Assembly: GCA_025056305.1 (NCBI GenBank)
Contig: JANWWJ010000005.1
Location: forward strand, 1 to 46,409
Source of the DNA: Chitinophagales bacterium
GTDB lineage: Bacteria > Bacteroidota > Bacteroidia > Chitinophagales > UBA10324
Length of the DNA stretch: 46,409 bases
Direction: 5' to 3'
Part shown: piece by piece, positions 1 to 8,250 of the stretch
How positions within the stretch are numbered: position 1 is the first letter of the stretch
Layout of the letters: the number at the start of each line of letters is the position of its first letter
Program-made: the position numbers and the translations under genes
Notes under the pieces: model-generated
What the model saw: only the letters and a program-made list of their open reading frames with translations
Told to the model about the DNA's origin: nothing
Database searches by the model: none

Positions 1-597
1 AATGGTAAACAAGACGCTGTGCGTCATGGCCTGATCCACTGCGGCGTAATTGAGGTAATTGGTGCCGGCAACGTAGGCCAGCAGGATCAAGGCTACAACC
101 CGGTCGGAAAAATAGCGCAGCAACAGAAGGCGCAACAGAAAGACACCTAGCAGGCTGTAAAGAAACATGCCGGCGCCGATGGCAAACTGGTAGGGGAAGG
201 AAAATCCGTCGGCCGGTGCGGAGCGACTTATTAGAGCATAAGCATGGCCTGCAAGAAAAAAAGGCAACATGGTCAAAGCCAGGCCGGAAGGATATTTGAA
301 GACGCAATTGCCCGTGAGGGGATGTGTATGGGCTTGTTGCATTTTGGGAGCAAAGCGATACTGAATTATCACAGAGTCCAGGTAGGCGCAATGTTTGAGG
401 TCTTGATAGATGAACAGCGCTGGCAGGTATTGGTAATAGCCGCTTACATCCCAACCGAAAGTGGCCTCAGATTGTGTTTTGTTCCAACGCGGATAAAAGC
501 AAAAAGCCACATAACACATTAGCAAGTAACAGCCGATCAGGCAGAAAAAGGATAGCCGGTTTTCTGGTGCAGGGATGAGTAACCTGATTACATTCAT
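1..597 (-). CDS. Multi-pass membrane protein, GT-C glycosyltransferase-like (3' part cut off by window edge)
   Basis: An uninterrupted frame of 199 codons runs from an ATG at 597 off the left edge, so only the N-terminal part is present. It starts in the cytoplasm (MNVIRLLIPAPENR), then has a membrane segment at about residues 15-34 and more at about 104-125, 138-158 and 165-182. The first extracytoplasmic loop carries FGWDVSGYYQYLPALF (Asp50). An acidic residue in this loop followed by an aromatic GYYxYLPA stretch is typical of Bacteroidota GT39-like lipid-linked sugar transferases of the GT-C fold. Function is inferred from topology and this motif only; a non-enzymatic membrane protein is possible. 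No promoter with a good match is seen upstream. Confidence 0.7.
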   Translation of the reverse strand, partial: MNVIRLLIPAPENRLSFFCLIGCYLLMCYVAFCFYPRWNKTQSEATFGWDVSGYYQYLPALFIYQDLKHCAYLDSVIIQYRFAPKMQQAHTHPLTGNCVFKYPSGLALTMLPFFLAGHAYALISRSAPADGFSFPYQFAIGAGMFLYSLLGVFLLRLLLLRYFSDRVVALILLAYVAGTNYLNYAAVDQAMTHSVLFTI

Positions 598-758
598 AGA
601 ACACTTCACAAGGTAATTGAGCAAGCAGCAGCGGGAAGGTAAGATAACTTGTGATGGTATCGATATACGGCGTATGCACTTGCTTAGGTTTCGGAAACCA
701 GTTGCATTTTACTTAGCGTCAGGACCGGCGGGCGGTATGCTTCACATCCAAAAAGAAA

Positions 759-780
759 AAAGCCGCCTATCGGCGGCTTT
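759..780 (-). terminator. Rho-independent terminator of the small lipoprotein pair
   Basis: A 9-bp stem AAAGCCGCC / GGCGGCTTT with a 4-base loop lies 21 bases past the stop of the leftward lipoprotein gene. The A-rich stretch at 749-758 reads as a U-run in the leftward transcript, so the terminator works for that direction. Confidence 0.85.
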
Positions 781-801
781 AAGTATTAAGAAAATGGCAA
801 A

Positions 802-1212
802 TCACTTAGGCGGTTGCTGCTGCGTGGCTCCTTTACGATCTTTTACAGACGTGGGTCCCTGTTGCTGGGTACCCGGACGATCGGTCACACTTTGTGGACC
901 CTGCTGAGTGGTTCCTGGACGGTCTTGAACTGTTCCTCCCGTAGGTTCTTCTTTCTTTGGATGGGCCGAAGATTGCTTCTTGCTTCCGGTAGGCTTTTTC
1001 ATGGCCGCCGCCATCATGGAGTCGGCCCGATGTTTTGCCGTGGTCATGACCTCATCCATGCAGGCTTTCATCACTGAGTCGGTAAGTGCCTGCAACCGCG
1101 CTTGAGCAATGGAATCTGCTTTGGCAATAGCCTTACTGTTGTCAACGGGTTGGCAGGAAAGGGCGGTAAGTGCAACGGATAATGCGAAGATTGGAATTGC
1201 AATTGCTTTCAT
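802..1212 (-). CDS. Small lipoprotein with three C-terminal 14-residue repeats
   Basis: 136 aa. A lipoprotein signal peptide ends in LTALSC (lipidated Cys20), so the protein is probably anchored in the outer membrane facing the periplasm or surface. Residues 30-72 are an Ala-rich helix with the pattern ADS..A.....DS....C...........ADS..AA. Residues 95-136 are exactly three 14-aa units beginning VQDRPG, VTDRPG and VKDRKG, each followed by a Gln-rich end; this tail is polar and probably disordered. It lies 27 bp downstream of another small lipoprotein gene that shares the helical region (see findings), in the same transcript, and is followed by a strong terminator. No known function; no enzymatic motif. 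Confidence 0.75.
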   Translation of the reverse strand: MKAIAIPIFALSVALTALSCQPVDNSKAIAKADSIAQARLQALTDSVMKACMDEVMTTAKHRADSMMAAAMKKPTGSKKQSSAHPKKEEPTGGTVQDRPGTTQQGPQSVTDRPGTQQQGPTSVKDRKGATQQQPPK

Positions 1213-1239
1213 TTTTTTCAGTGCTTTTTGGTTTAACCA

Positions 1240-1485
1240 TTACATGCCCCCATGGGCAGCAGCCATCGCTTTGTAGATGGAGTCCGTTTTTTGCTGGATC
1301 CACGTCGCCTTATTGGTTTCGCAGTTTTGGACAGCTTGCTGTAAAGCAGCCTCTTTTCCAGCGTTGAATACTGAATCGGCACGTTGCATGATCGCAGCCT
1401 CATCCATCGGCTTTCCGCGCTGGCATCCGCTTGAGCCGATCCATATAGGAAGGCATGCCAGCAGCACTAAACGAAAGGTTTTCAT
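1240..1485 (-). CDS. Small lipoprotein, paralogue of its neighbour
   Basis: 81 aa. Signal peptide with lipobox IGSSGC (Cys21). The mature part (about residues 32-78) is a predicted helix with ADSVFNAGKEAALQQAV, one Cys and KTDSIYKAMAAAHGG. It aligns with residues 31-72 of the downstream lipoprotein: ADS at the start, a single central Cys about 18 residues later, and DS..KAMAAA at the end. It lacks the repeat tail. First gene of a two-gene unit read from a well-formed promoter at 1511-1542. Function unknown. Confidence 0.75.
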   Translation of the reverse strand: MKTFRLVLLACLPIWIGSSGCQRGKPMDEAAIMQRADSVFNAGKEAALQQAVQNCETNKATWIQQKTDSIYKAMAAAHGGM

Positions 1486-1510
1486 CGGTTCTGGTCAAAT
1501 TTTATTGCGC

Positions 1511-1542
1511 CAAAGGTACGGCTTTTGCCCTTTCTGCTGCAA
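1511..1542 (-). promoter_or_regulatory. Bacteroidota-type promoter for the small lipoprotein pair
   Basis: On the minus strand TTG (1542-1540), a 21-bp spacer and TACCTTTG (1518-1511) match the -33/-7 consensus of the Bacteroidota primary sigma factor. The start would fall near 1506, about 20 nt ahead of the ATG at 1485. Confidence 0.65.
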
Positions 1543-1597
1543 CATAATTATTGGCATGACGCCTGATGATGCATGCAAATCAGGGAAGCTCATTTTG

Positions 1598-1605
1598 TAT
1601 GTTTG
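1598..1605 (+). promoter_or_regulatory. Putative -7 element TATGTTTG for the EGF-type lipoprotein
   Basis: TATGTTTG matches the TAnnTTTG -7 consensus. It places transcription start near 1610 and therefore favours the ATG at 1624 over the upstream in-frame ATG at 1573. No clear -33 TTG is seen. Confidence 0.4.
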
Positions 1606-1623
1606 CTTGAGTTGCTTTCAGAC

Positions 1624-2115
1624 ATGCAGGGGCTGCCGCAAGTGTTTTCACTATTTATGGGAGTGGTAGTCTTTGTCTTTTGGTCGTGTAAAGATCCCTG
1701 CAAAGGTGTTTATTGTGTCCATGGTGCGTGTGTCGATGGGCGATGCCAGTGTAAGTCCGGCTACATCGGCGACAGTTGTTCTGTAGAGTGGAAAAGCCTG
1801 TTTTTCGGAACCTACAATGTTTATGACGTATGTAGCATGACGGGCATTTCCATGTACACGGTGAACATCAAGCAAGACTCAACAGGTTTGTTCAATGTTT
1901 TGATTGCCAACTTTGCCAATTCTTTTGCGGGCGACGTGCAAGCTAAAATTTCAGGTAACACGATTACCATTCCCTTACAAAGTCCGGACAACGATCACCG
2001 CGTCGTGAGCGGCTCAGGCACTTTTTACAACCAGGATAGCATCAGTATGTCATATCGAATTTCTTCAAGCCAGGGTTGGGAAAACATTTGTGATCAATCG
2101 TATTGGAAAAAATAG
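1624..2115 (+). CDS. Lipoprotein with an EGF-like domain and a C-terminal beta domain
   Basis: 163 aa from ATG 1624 (an in-frame ATG at 1573 would add 17 residues, but a -7 promoter element lies between them). The signal peptide is unusual in having no Lys/Arg before the hydrophobic core and ends FWSC (Cys22). Next comes an EGF-like module, roughly residues 22-53, with Cys spacing as in CKDPCKGVYC, then HGAC, GRCQC and SGYIGDSC. The remainder (about 60-163) is a beta-rich domain starting GTYNVYDVC with GNTITIPLQ and VSGSGTF motifs, a pairing seen in many Bacteroidota surface lipoproteins. Likely a cell-surface protein; ligand unknown. Confidence 0.75.
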   Translation: MQGLPQVFSLFMGVVVFVFWSCKDPCKGVYCVHGACVDGRCQCKSGYIGDSCSVEWKSLFFGTYNVYDVCSMTGISMYTVNIKQDSTGLFNVLIANFANSFAGDVQAKISGNTITIPLQSPDNDHRVVSGSGTFYNQDSISMSYRISSSQGWENICDQSYWKK

Positions 2116-2183
2116 AGGTGCCGGGAATTCGTTATTTTTCCCGTTGAGAATAGTTGGAACGGAAATTGTCCTAAGCTGTTAAG

Positions 2184-2753
2184 ATGAGAGCATTTTGGGT
2201 AAAGGGTCTGCTTTTGATGGCAACGGTATGCCAGGCACAGAGCGAGGGGCGGATGTTGCCGTTGATGGTTGTAGGGAGTGACACCTTTCCGGTATGTACA
2301 TTGCACGAGGTGGTGGTCGTTAGCAAGCGGACGTTTGCCTCGCAGGCTGATCAACACCGCTTTAATCAGTTAAGACGCAACATTCTTGTCGTTTATCCAT
2401 ATGCCAAAGAAGCCGCGGCATTGTTCCGTGAGATCAACAGCGATCTAGCGCGCATGGATAAGAAGAAAGATCGCAGAAAATACCTCAAGCAAAAGGAGCG
2501 CGAGCTGGATGCCATGTATAGTTATACGTTGCGAAACATGACCGTAACTCAAGGCGATTTGCTGGTAAAACTCATTGCGCGGGAAACGGGGATGAGCGTT
2601 TTTACCTTAATTGAGGAGTTAAAAAATCCACTTTCCGCTTTTTATTGGGATAAGGCCACCACCTTCTTCGGCTATTCCTTAAAACAACAATATGACCCCC
2701 AGGAACACCGTGATATAGAGCTGATTGTTCGTTCGCTGGAAGAAGCCTACTGA
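2184..2753 (+). CDS. DUF4294 family protein
   Basis: 189 aa. A short signal peptide ends near VCQAQ, so export to the periplasm is likely. The body has the DUF4294 hallmarks: VYPYAKEAAALFREIN, a basic KKDRRKYLKQKEREL helix, MTVTQGDLLVKLIARETGMS, and a late LKQQYDPQEHRDIE. This family is almost restricted to Bacteroidota and has no established biochemical role. Its stop overlaps the stop region of the convergent GT9 gene by 7 bp (2747-2753). The assignment to family is firm; any function is unknown. Confidence 0.85.
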   Translation: MRAFWVKGLLLMATVCQAQSEGRMLPLMVVGSDTFPVCTLHEVVVVSKRTFASQADQHRFNQLRRNILVVYPYAKEAAALFREINSDLARMDKKKDRRKYLKQKERELDAMYSYTLRNMTVTQGDLLVKLIARETGMSVFTLIEELKNPLSAFYWDKATTFFGYSLKQQYDPQEHRDIELIVRSLEEAY

Positions 2754-3736
2754 CCGTACATAGCTAGCTGAACAATAGTTTCAACCCGCAATTCATTCAT
2801 ACAGCGAAAGTGACCCAGGGGGCAGCGGTGAAAGCCTAACTTAGAGCAGGGACGACACCAAAGGCCTTTGCGCTCAACGATGAAACTTTCTGCAGGCTCC
2901 GAGCCAAAGTAGGGGGTCATTCCAAAGGCAGGTACCGTATTGCCCCAAACAGAGACCATGCGCTTGCGAAAGGCAGCAGCGATATGCATTAATCCGGTGT
3001 CGTGTGTGATCACCACTTTAGCTTGCCTTATCAAGGATGCAGACTGATGCAGGGAAAACATACCACAACCATTCACCACTTTGTAGGGAAAGGCCTGGTG
3101 TAGGAGGTCACCGGTGGCTTTTTCCTCTGGGCCTCCTAGTAGGACGATGGGCAGAGGTAAGCGTGCCGTCAACTGTTGTAACTGTGCCAAAGGAAGGCGT
3201 TTGGTGGCATGAGCGGCACCGATGGCAATAGCTGCATAACCGTGCACGTGGGATAAAGGCAATTGATCAAGGTTGATTTCCTCCTGTGCCGGGATGAAAT
3301 AGTCTAAACCGCGACCATCGTTTCGCACACCAAGGCTGCGTACCACATCGAGGTAACGGTCAACGACATGTACCGGAGGTAGCCAGTTGATTTTAAAATG
3401 CACCAGCAACCACTTTTCCAGGTTGAACTTATGCAGTGCGGCAGAGGGCTTGTTTAATAACCAGCGGACCAAAAGCGATTTGCGGTTGTTATGGAGGTCG
3501 GCAACGAAATCGTAGTTGTTGGAGCGCAATCGGCGCACCAAAGAGGGCAGCGACTCCCGGTTGTGCTGATAAAAAATGTTGTTCAAATATGGATTAGCCT
3601 CATGAATGTGTCGGTAGCGCTCGCTGGTTAATAGATCTATAGTGGCCTGCGGGAACGATTTACGTAAGCAGCGGATTACCGGGCTAATGAGGACCAGGTC
3701 GCCGATGCTGCTGTAGCGGATGAGCAAAACGCGCAC
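2747..3736 (-). CDS. Glycosyltransferase family 9 (ADP-heptose:LPS heptosyltransferase-like)
   Basis: 329 aa from GTG 3736, which gives the family-typical N-terminus MRVLLIRYSSIGDLVLISPVIR. A TTG at 3760 would add 8 residues but would sit upstream of the AACCTTTG promoter-like element at 3742-3749, so GTG is preferred. The C-terminal domain has ITHDTGLMHIAAAF and VWGNTVPAFGMTPYFG, the nucleotide-sugar binding region of GT9 enzymes, plus a Cys-rich tail (WCRPCSKLGFHRCPLGHFRC) frequent in Bacteroidota members. Expected role: addition of a heptose-like sugar to LPS core on the cytoplasmic side of the inner membrane. The exact donor and acceptor cannot be read from sequence. Divergent from the sulfatase pair, which may act on surface glycans. 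Confidence 0.85.
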   Translation of the reverse strand: MRVLLIRYSSIGDLVLISPVIRCLRKSFPQATIDLLTSERYRHIHEANPYLNNIFYQHNRESLPSLVRRLRSNNYDFVADLHNNRKSLLVRWLLNKPSAALHKFNLEKWLLVHFKINWLPPVHVVDRYLDVVRSLGVRNDGRGLDYFIPAQEEINLDQLPLSHVHGYAAIAIGAAHATKRLPLAQLQQLTARLPLPIVLLGGPEEKATGDLLHQAFPYKVVNGCGMFSLHQSASLIRQAKVVITHDTGLMHIAAAFRKRMVSVWGNTVPAFGMTPYFGSEPAESFIVERKGLWCRPCSKLGFHRCPLGHFRCMNELRVETIVQLAMYGQ

Positions 3737-3840
3737 GTCCGCAAAGGTTAAAAGGCTCAACTTATCTTTATTTAGCTTTAAGGCAACTTTTGAGATCTAT
3801 GTCCGTACCAGAAATATGGATTACTTAAATTTTTGAGCCA

Positions 3841-6036
3841 ATGCGTTTTGCCTTCTTTTTCTGTAATGCGCTGCTTGTGCTTGCATTGAGCATGTTTGAG
3901 GCAACAGCTCAGTGTTCCCTTGCATTACCCGGAAATGTAAAAGCTAAAAATCAGACAAGCTGTTCGGTGGATATCAGCTGGAAAGCCGTTTCGGGTAGCA
4001 GTTATTATAAGGTGCGTTACCGCATTCATGGTACATTGACATGGGAGTACAGTGCGGAGCTTTATGCCACTTCTTATACGGTAAACAACTTAGCTGCAAG
4101 TACGCTATATGAATTTGCCGTTGCCAGTTTTTGCAGCGATGGATCAACACAAGGATATTCCGCACCTGTTTCGAAAGAAACAAAAAAATGCACTGCGCCT
4201 GCGAACGTGACGGTATCTGCCGTTACTGTTTCATCAGCTACCATAAACTGGACAGGCTTATGTGGGAGCACGACGTTTACCCTGCAATACCGAACACAGG
4301 GTTCTTCGTCGTGGAATAAAATAAAAAACATTAACAGCTATTCTTACACGCTCACAGGTTTAACCATGAGCAGCACCTATGAGGTTCGCCTACAAACCAA
4401 TTGTGGCAGTGGAAATAGCGGCTGGACTTCCATCATAGCCTTCACGACGGCTTCCAATACGCTACCCGGGCGAAATATCATTCTCTATGTCCTTGACGAT
4501 GCCCGATACGATGCTTTCAGTGTGAACGGCGGGCCGTCATGGTTCGTAACGCCTGCTATCAACAGTTTGGCCAATGAGGGGGCAAACTTTAAGCTATCCA
4601 TACCCACCACTTCTCAATGCGCCCCAAGCAGAGCAAGCATCTACACCGGTGTTTATGCACACGTGCATGGGGTTGAGAAAAACGGCGACGCCATGAATTC
4701 GGGTGTGCCGCTGATACAGCAAATACTCAAGGATCACGGCTACCACACCGGCTTTGTTGGTAAGTATGGTCAATATTTAGGTGATCCTCAAGGATTTCAT
4801 TGGTGGGCTACCTCCGACGGCAATGTTTATGAAAATGCCACCTATCGGATAAACGGGGTGGACACCTTGATTGTCGGGCATATTACAGATGTCTATCAAC
4901 AGCTGGCAATGGATTTTCTCAACAGCGTGCCTGCCGGAAAACGATTCGCCCTGTTCTTTTTTACACGGGTTCCGCATGAACCCACTCAACCTCGAGCTTC
5001 CGATGCTTCTTTATATGTGAATGAACCGTTACCCTTTCCGTCAAATTTTTCTTTCTATACCAACAACTATCCTTCCTTTTATACATCGGGAATCTGGACT
5101 GCCGATTCCGCCGCAGTACGAGAAAAGATCTTGAAGACGTTTCAATCGCTAGCAGGTGCAGAAGCCAACGTTGCCGCTTTGCTTTCTTGGTTAGACAGCA
5201 AGGGCTTAAAAGACAGCACCCTGTTTGTATTGACTAGCGACAATGGCTACCTCATGGGTGAACATAAACTCAAAGAAAAAGTTCTTGCCCTCGAGGAATC
5301 CATACGGGTGCCGTTGTTTGTCCGATATCCCAAGTGGTTTGCTCCGGGAACGGTAGTCACTCAGTCGATCTCCGCAAACCTTGATATTGCAGTGACTTTA
5401 CTGGAATTGGCCGGAATTCCAAATATTTACGGAATGCAAGGGATAAGCTTGCGCAGCCAAGCTGCAGGCTCGGTGTCCAGAACAGCCTTGTTTTACCAAA
5501 CGGGTTGGGATCCTTATTACGCCAAACTCCGTGCAGTGCGAACCCTTACAGATATCTTTATTCGTTCGTATTGCAAGTCCACTTGTGAAGAGTTTTATGA
5601 CCTGGTTGCCGATCCGAAACAAAACAGCAATCAGATTTTCAATCCATCCTATGCATCGGTCATTGCCATGCGAAAGGTTACACTCGATAGTCTGCGTACC
5701 GTTTATGGAGATTACACGCCAACCAAGAAAACCTGTTCATTGGTTACTACAGGTTCGCGTGCCGGCATGCTAAACGCAGCATCACCGGACATTCGTCTTC
5801 TGGTTTTCCCCCAACCGGCTGACGAACAAATTACCATTACTGTAGATGAAATTGATTTTACAGAAGTAGCTCTGGCAATCACCGACCTGCAAGGTCGTTT
5901 GCTGTGGCAGGGAACAATTTGTGCAGGGGAGCCGCTAGCAAGGATTTACACGGCATCCTGGCCTGCAGGGGTTTATGTGGCCTCGGCAACAATTGCGGGA
6001 CAGCCCGTTGTTTACCGGACATTTGTTAAGAACTGA
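3841..6036 (+). CDS. Secreted FN3-FN3-sulfatase with T9SS type A sorting domain (copy 1)
   Basis: 731 aa. Signal peptide about 1-24 (cleavage near TAQ-CS). Two fibronectin type III domains follow (about 25-114 and 116-203), then an S1-type sulfatase domain (about 211-640) and a C-terminal type A T9SS sorting domain (about 655-731, ending GVYVASATIAGQPVVYRTFVKN-like). Sulfatase signature CAPSRASIYTG places the formylglycine precursor at Cys260; VLDDARYD and TSDNGYLMGEH supply metal-site residues. Expected to hydrolyse sulfate esters on the cell surface or outside the cell after Cys oxidation by a maturase not in this window. FN3 domains ahead of a sulfatase are unusual; they may bind glycan or act as spacer. 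Followed 14 bp later by a paralogue. Substrate cannot be assigned. Confidence 0.9.
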   Translation: MRFAFFFCNALLVLALSMFEATAQCSLALPGNVKAKNQTSCSVDISWKAVSGSSYYKVRYRIHGTLTWEYSAELYATSYTVNNLAASTLYEFAVASFCSDGSTQGYSAPVSKETKKCTAPANVTVSAVTVSSATINWTGLCGSTTFTLQYRTQGSSSWNKIKNINSYSYTLTGLTMSSTYEVRLQTNCGSGNSGWTSIIAFTTASNTLPGRNIILYVLDDARYDAFSVNGGPSWFVTPAINSLANEGANFKLSIPTTSQCAPSRASIYTGVYAHVHGVEKNGDAMNSGVPLIQQILKDHGYHTGFVGKYGQYLGDPQGFHWWATSDGNVYENATYRINGVDTLIVGHITDVYQQLAMDFLNSVPAGKRFALFFFTRVPHEPTQPRASDASLYVNEPLPFPSNFSFYTNNYPSFYTSGIWTADSAAVREKILKTFQSLAGAEANVAALLSWLDSKGLKDSTLFVLTSDNGYLMGEHKLKEKVLALEESIRVPLFVRYPKWFAPGTVVTQSISANLDIAVTLLELAGIPNIYGMQGISLRSQAAGSVSRTALFYQTGWDPYYAKLRAVRTLTDIFIRSYCKSTCEEFYDLVADPKQNSNQIFNPSYASVIAMRKVTLDSLRTVYGDYTPTKKTCSLVTTGSRAGMLNAASPDIRLLVFPQPADEQITITVDEIDFTEVALAITDLQGRLLWQGTICAGEPLARIYTASWPAGVYVASATIAGQPVVYRTFVKN

Positions 6037-6050
6037 AATTTGCCACATTT

Positions 6051-8219
6051 ATGAGGGTAAGTATAGTTTCAGTAATCATCATCACGATAGCGGCATTGCA
6101 TTTCGTAAATGCACAATGCTCATTATCTGTTCCGCAAGGGCTAAAAGCAAAGAACATCACCAGTTGCTCGGTTGAATTAACGTGGAAAAAGGTCAACGGG
6201 GCCAGTTATTATCAGGTGCGCTACAAGCTCGCTTCCGAATCGCTGTGGCATTATTCCGAATCCATTACCACCACCAAGCTGACGCTTACCGGATTGCTTG
6301 CTTCTTCCTCATACCATTTTGCCGTGGCCAGCTTTTGCAGCAATGGGACTACGGCCGGTTATTCCAATGCCCTTACGGCTACCACAGCAGCATGCACAAA
6401 ACCGTCGTCGCTATCCGTTATGGTACTGTCGGCTACTTCGGCAAAACTGTCATGGACCGTGGCATGTCCTATCACACAGTTTACCGTTCAATACCGCAAG
6501 ATGGGGGTGAGTACATGGACCACCATCAATGCAATTTCAGGACTTGAATATACCCTTAACGAACTTGAAGCCACGACCACTTATGAATGCAGGGTCCGAA
6601 GCGAATGTCCCGATGCCAATTCAGGCTACACCTCAATAGTCACCTTCTCCACACCCATGCATCCCCCGCATCCAAGTAAAAACATAGTAATTATTTTTTT
6701 AGACGATGGACGTTACGACTCTTATGTGCCTACGGGTGCTCCAGCATGGGTTCATACGCCGGCCATCAACCGGATCGCTTTGGAAGGGGCCAATTTCAAG
6801 ATCGCCATCCCTACTACTTCGCAATGTGCCCCGAGCCGGGCTAGTGTATATACCGGCTTATATGCGCATAGCCATGGGGTGTTGCGGAATGGCGATACGC
6901 TCAACAAATCGTTGCCGTTGATTCAAAGCATCCTGCAACAACGCGGATACTATACCGGCTTTATTGGAAAATTCGGACAAAAGCTGGGCAATCCCCGCGG
7001 CTTTCATTGGTGGGCAGAAAGCTCGGGGACTACCTTTATGAACGATACCTACACCATAAATGGAATAAAACAGACCAAGCCAGGTCATATTAGTGATGTT
7101 GATAATACCTTAATAAAGGAATTTTTAGCGACCGTGCCCCCCAATACCCCTTTTGCGCTGTTCTTCTTTACGCGCATCCCGCATTCTCCCACCACTCCAA
7201 GGCCCGAGGACGAAGGGCTCTATTTAAACGACACGATGCCGTTTCCTACCAACTTTGGCTTTTACACTAATCTTTATCCCAGTTATTACAAATTGCGCCG
7301 TTGGTCGGCTGATTCAGCGGAAGTGCAACAGGAAATATTAAAAACTTTTCAATGTTTAAATGGGGCTGAGGTCAATACCGACACCATCTTTCGCTTGTTG
7401 GAGCAACGTGGTGTTTTGGACAGTACACTCATCATCTTCAGCAGCGACAATGGCTATTTGATGGGGGAACACTCCATGCTAGGTAAGGTGGTGGCACTGG
7501 AAGAATCGATACGTGTGCCGCTTTTCGTGCGGTATCCGCCGTGGTTTCCAGCTGGCACTGTCGTGGACAATCAAATAGCAGCCAATATTGACATACCGGC
7601 CACCCTGCTCGAGTTTGCAGGTATTCCAAATACCTATGGATTCCAGGGGGTTTCGCTGCGGGCTTTAGCTCATGGGGAGATAACCCGCCAGGCCCTGCTT
7701 TATGAATTTGGCGGCGATTCCAAGATTCCTGCCATTCGTGCTGTGCGAACTTTAACCGATAAATACATCCGCAGCTACTGCACCAGTCAAACCGAAGAGT
7801 TCTACGATTTAATTGCTGATCCCAAGGAGAATAACAATCAAATTTTCAATCCTGCCTATCAGAGTATCATCCATCAACGAAGATTGTTGTTAGACAGCTT
7901 GCGTCAGCTTTTCAACGACACAGAGCCGCCACTAAGCAATTGCTATCTGGAGAATGTAAGCCGCTTGGAGCTCGCACAACAACCGGGCCTGGTACATCCC
8001 AATCCTGCCCAACACAGCGTGGTGGTACAGTCAGGTATAAAAGGTCCGGTGCATGTCGAAATCATAGATTTGTTAGGACGCTTGCAGAAAAGTTTTAATT
8101 TTCAAGATGGTCAACAGTTTGCGGTACCTCTTGATGGAATGAGCTCGGGTATTTATGTGCTGCATTGCACAAATGGAAATACACACAAGCGCATCCACTT
8201 AGTTGTACAGACACCTTGA
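6051..8219 (+). CDS. Secreted FN3-FN3-sulfatase with T9SS type A sorting domain (copy 2)
   Basis: 722 aa, same architecture and order as the gene just upstream: signal peptide about 1-23, FN3 domains about 24-113 and 115-202, sulfatase about 210-640, T9SS type A domain about 650-722 (VHPNPAQHSVVV ... GIYVLHC). Signature CAPSRASVYTG gives catalytic Cys259; FLDDGRYD and SSDNGYLMGEH are conserved. The two proteins align end to end with no domain gain or loss, so this is a tandem duplication that has since diverged widely, with many differences outside the active site. Both copies keep every signature residue, so both are probably active, perhaps on different sulfated glycans. The GT4 gene follows at once. 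Confidence 0.9.
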   Translation: MRVSIVSVIIITIAALHFVNAQCSLSVPQGLKAKNITSCSVELTWKKVNGASYYQVRYKLASESLWHYSESITTTKLTLTGLLASSSYHFAVASFCSNGTTAGYSNALTATTAACTKPSSLSVMVLSATSAKLSWTVACPITQFTVQYRKMGVSTWTTINAISGLEYTLNELEATTTYECRVRSECPDANSGYTSIVTFSTPMHPPHPSKNIVIIFLDDGRYDSYVPTGAPAWVHTPAINRIALEGANFKIAIPTTSQCAPSRASVYTGLYAHSHGVLRNGDTLNKSLPLIQSILQQRGYYTGFIGKFGQKLGNPRGFHWWAESSGTTFMNDTYTINGIKQTKPGHISDVDNTLIKEFLATVPPNTPFALFFFTRIPHSPTTPRPEDEGLYLNDTMPFPTNFGFYTNLYPSYYKLRRWSADSAEVQQEILKTFQCLNGAEVNTDTIFRLLEQRGVLDSTLIIFSSDNGYLMGEHSMLGKVVALEESIRVPLFVRYPPWFPAGTVVDNQIAANIDIPATLLEFAGIPNTYGFQGVSLRALAHGEITRQALLYEFGGDSKIPAIRAVRTLTDKYIRSYCTSQTEEFYDLIADPKENNNQIFNPAYQSIIHQRRLLLDSLRQLFNDTEPPLSNCYLENVSRLELAQQPGLVHPNPAQHSVVVQSGIKGPVHVEIIDLLGRLQKSFNFQDGQQFAVPLDGMSSGIYVLHCTNGNTHKRIHLVVQTP

Positions 8220-8250
8220 AACAATCTTGGAGGCAGAGCATCCGAGTCCG

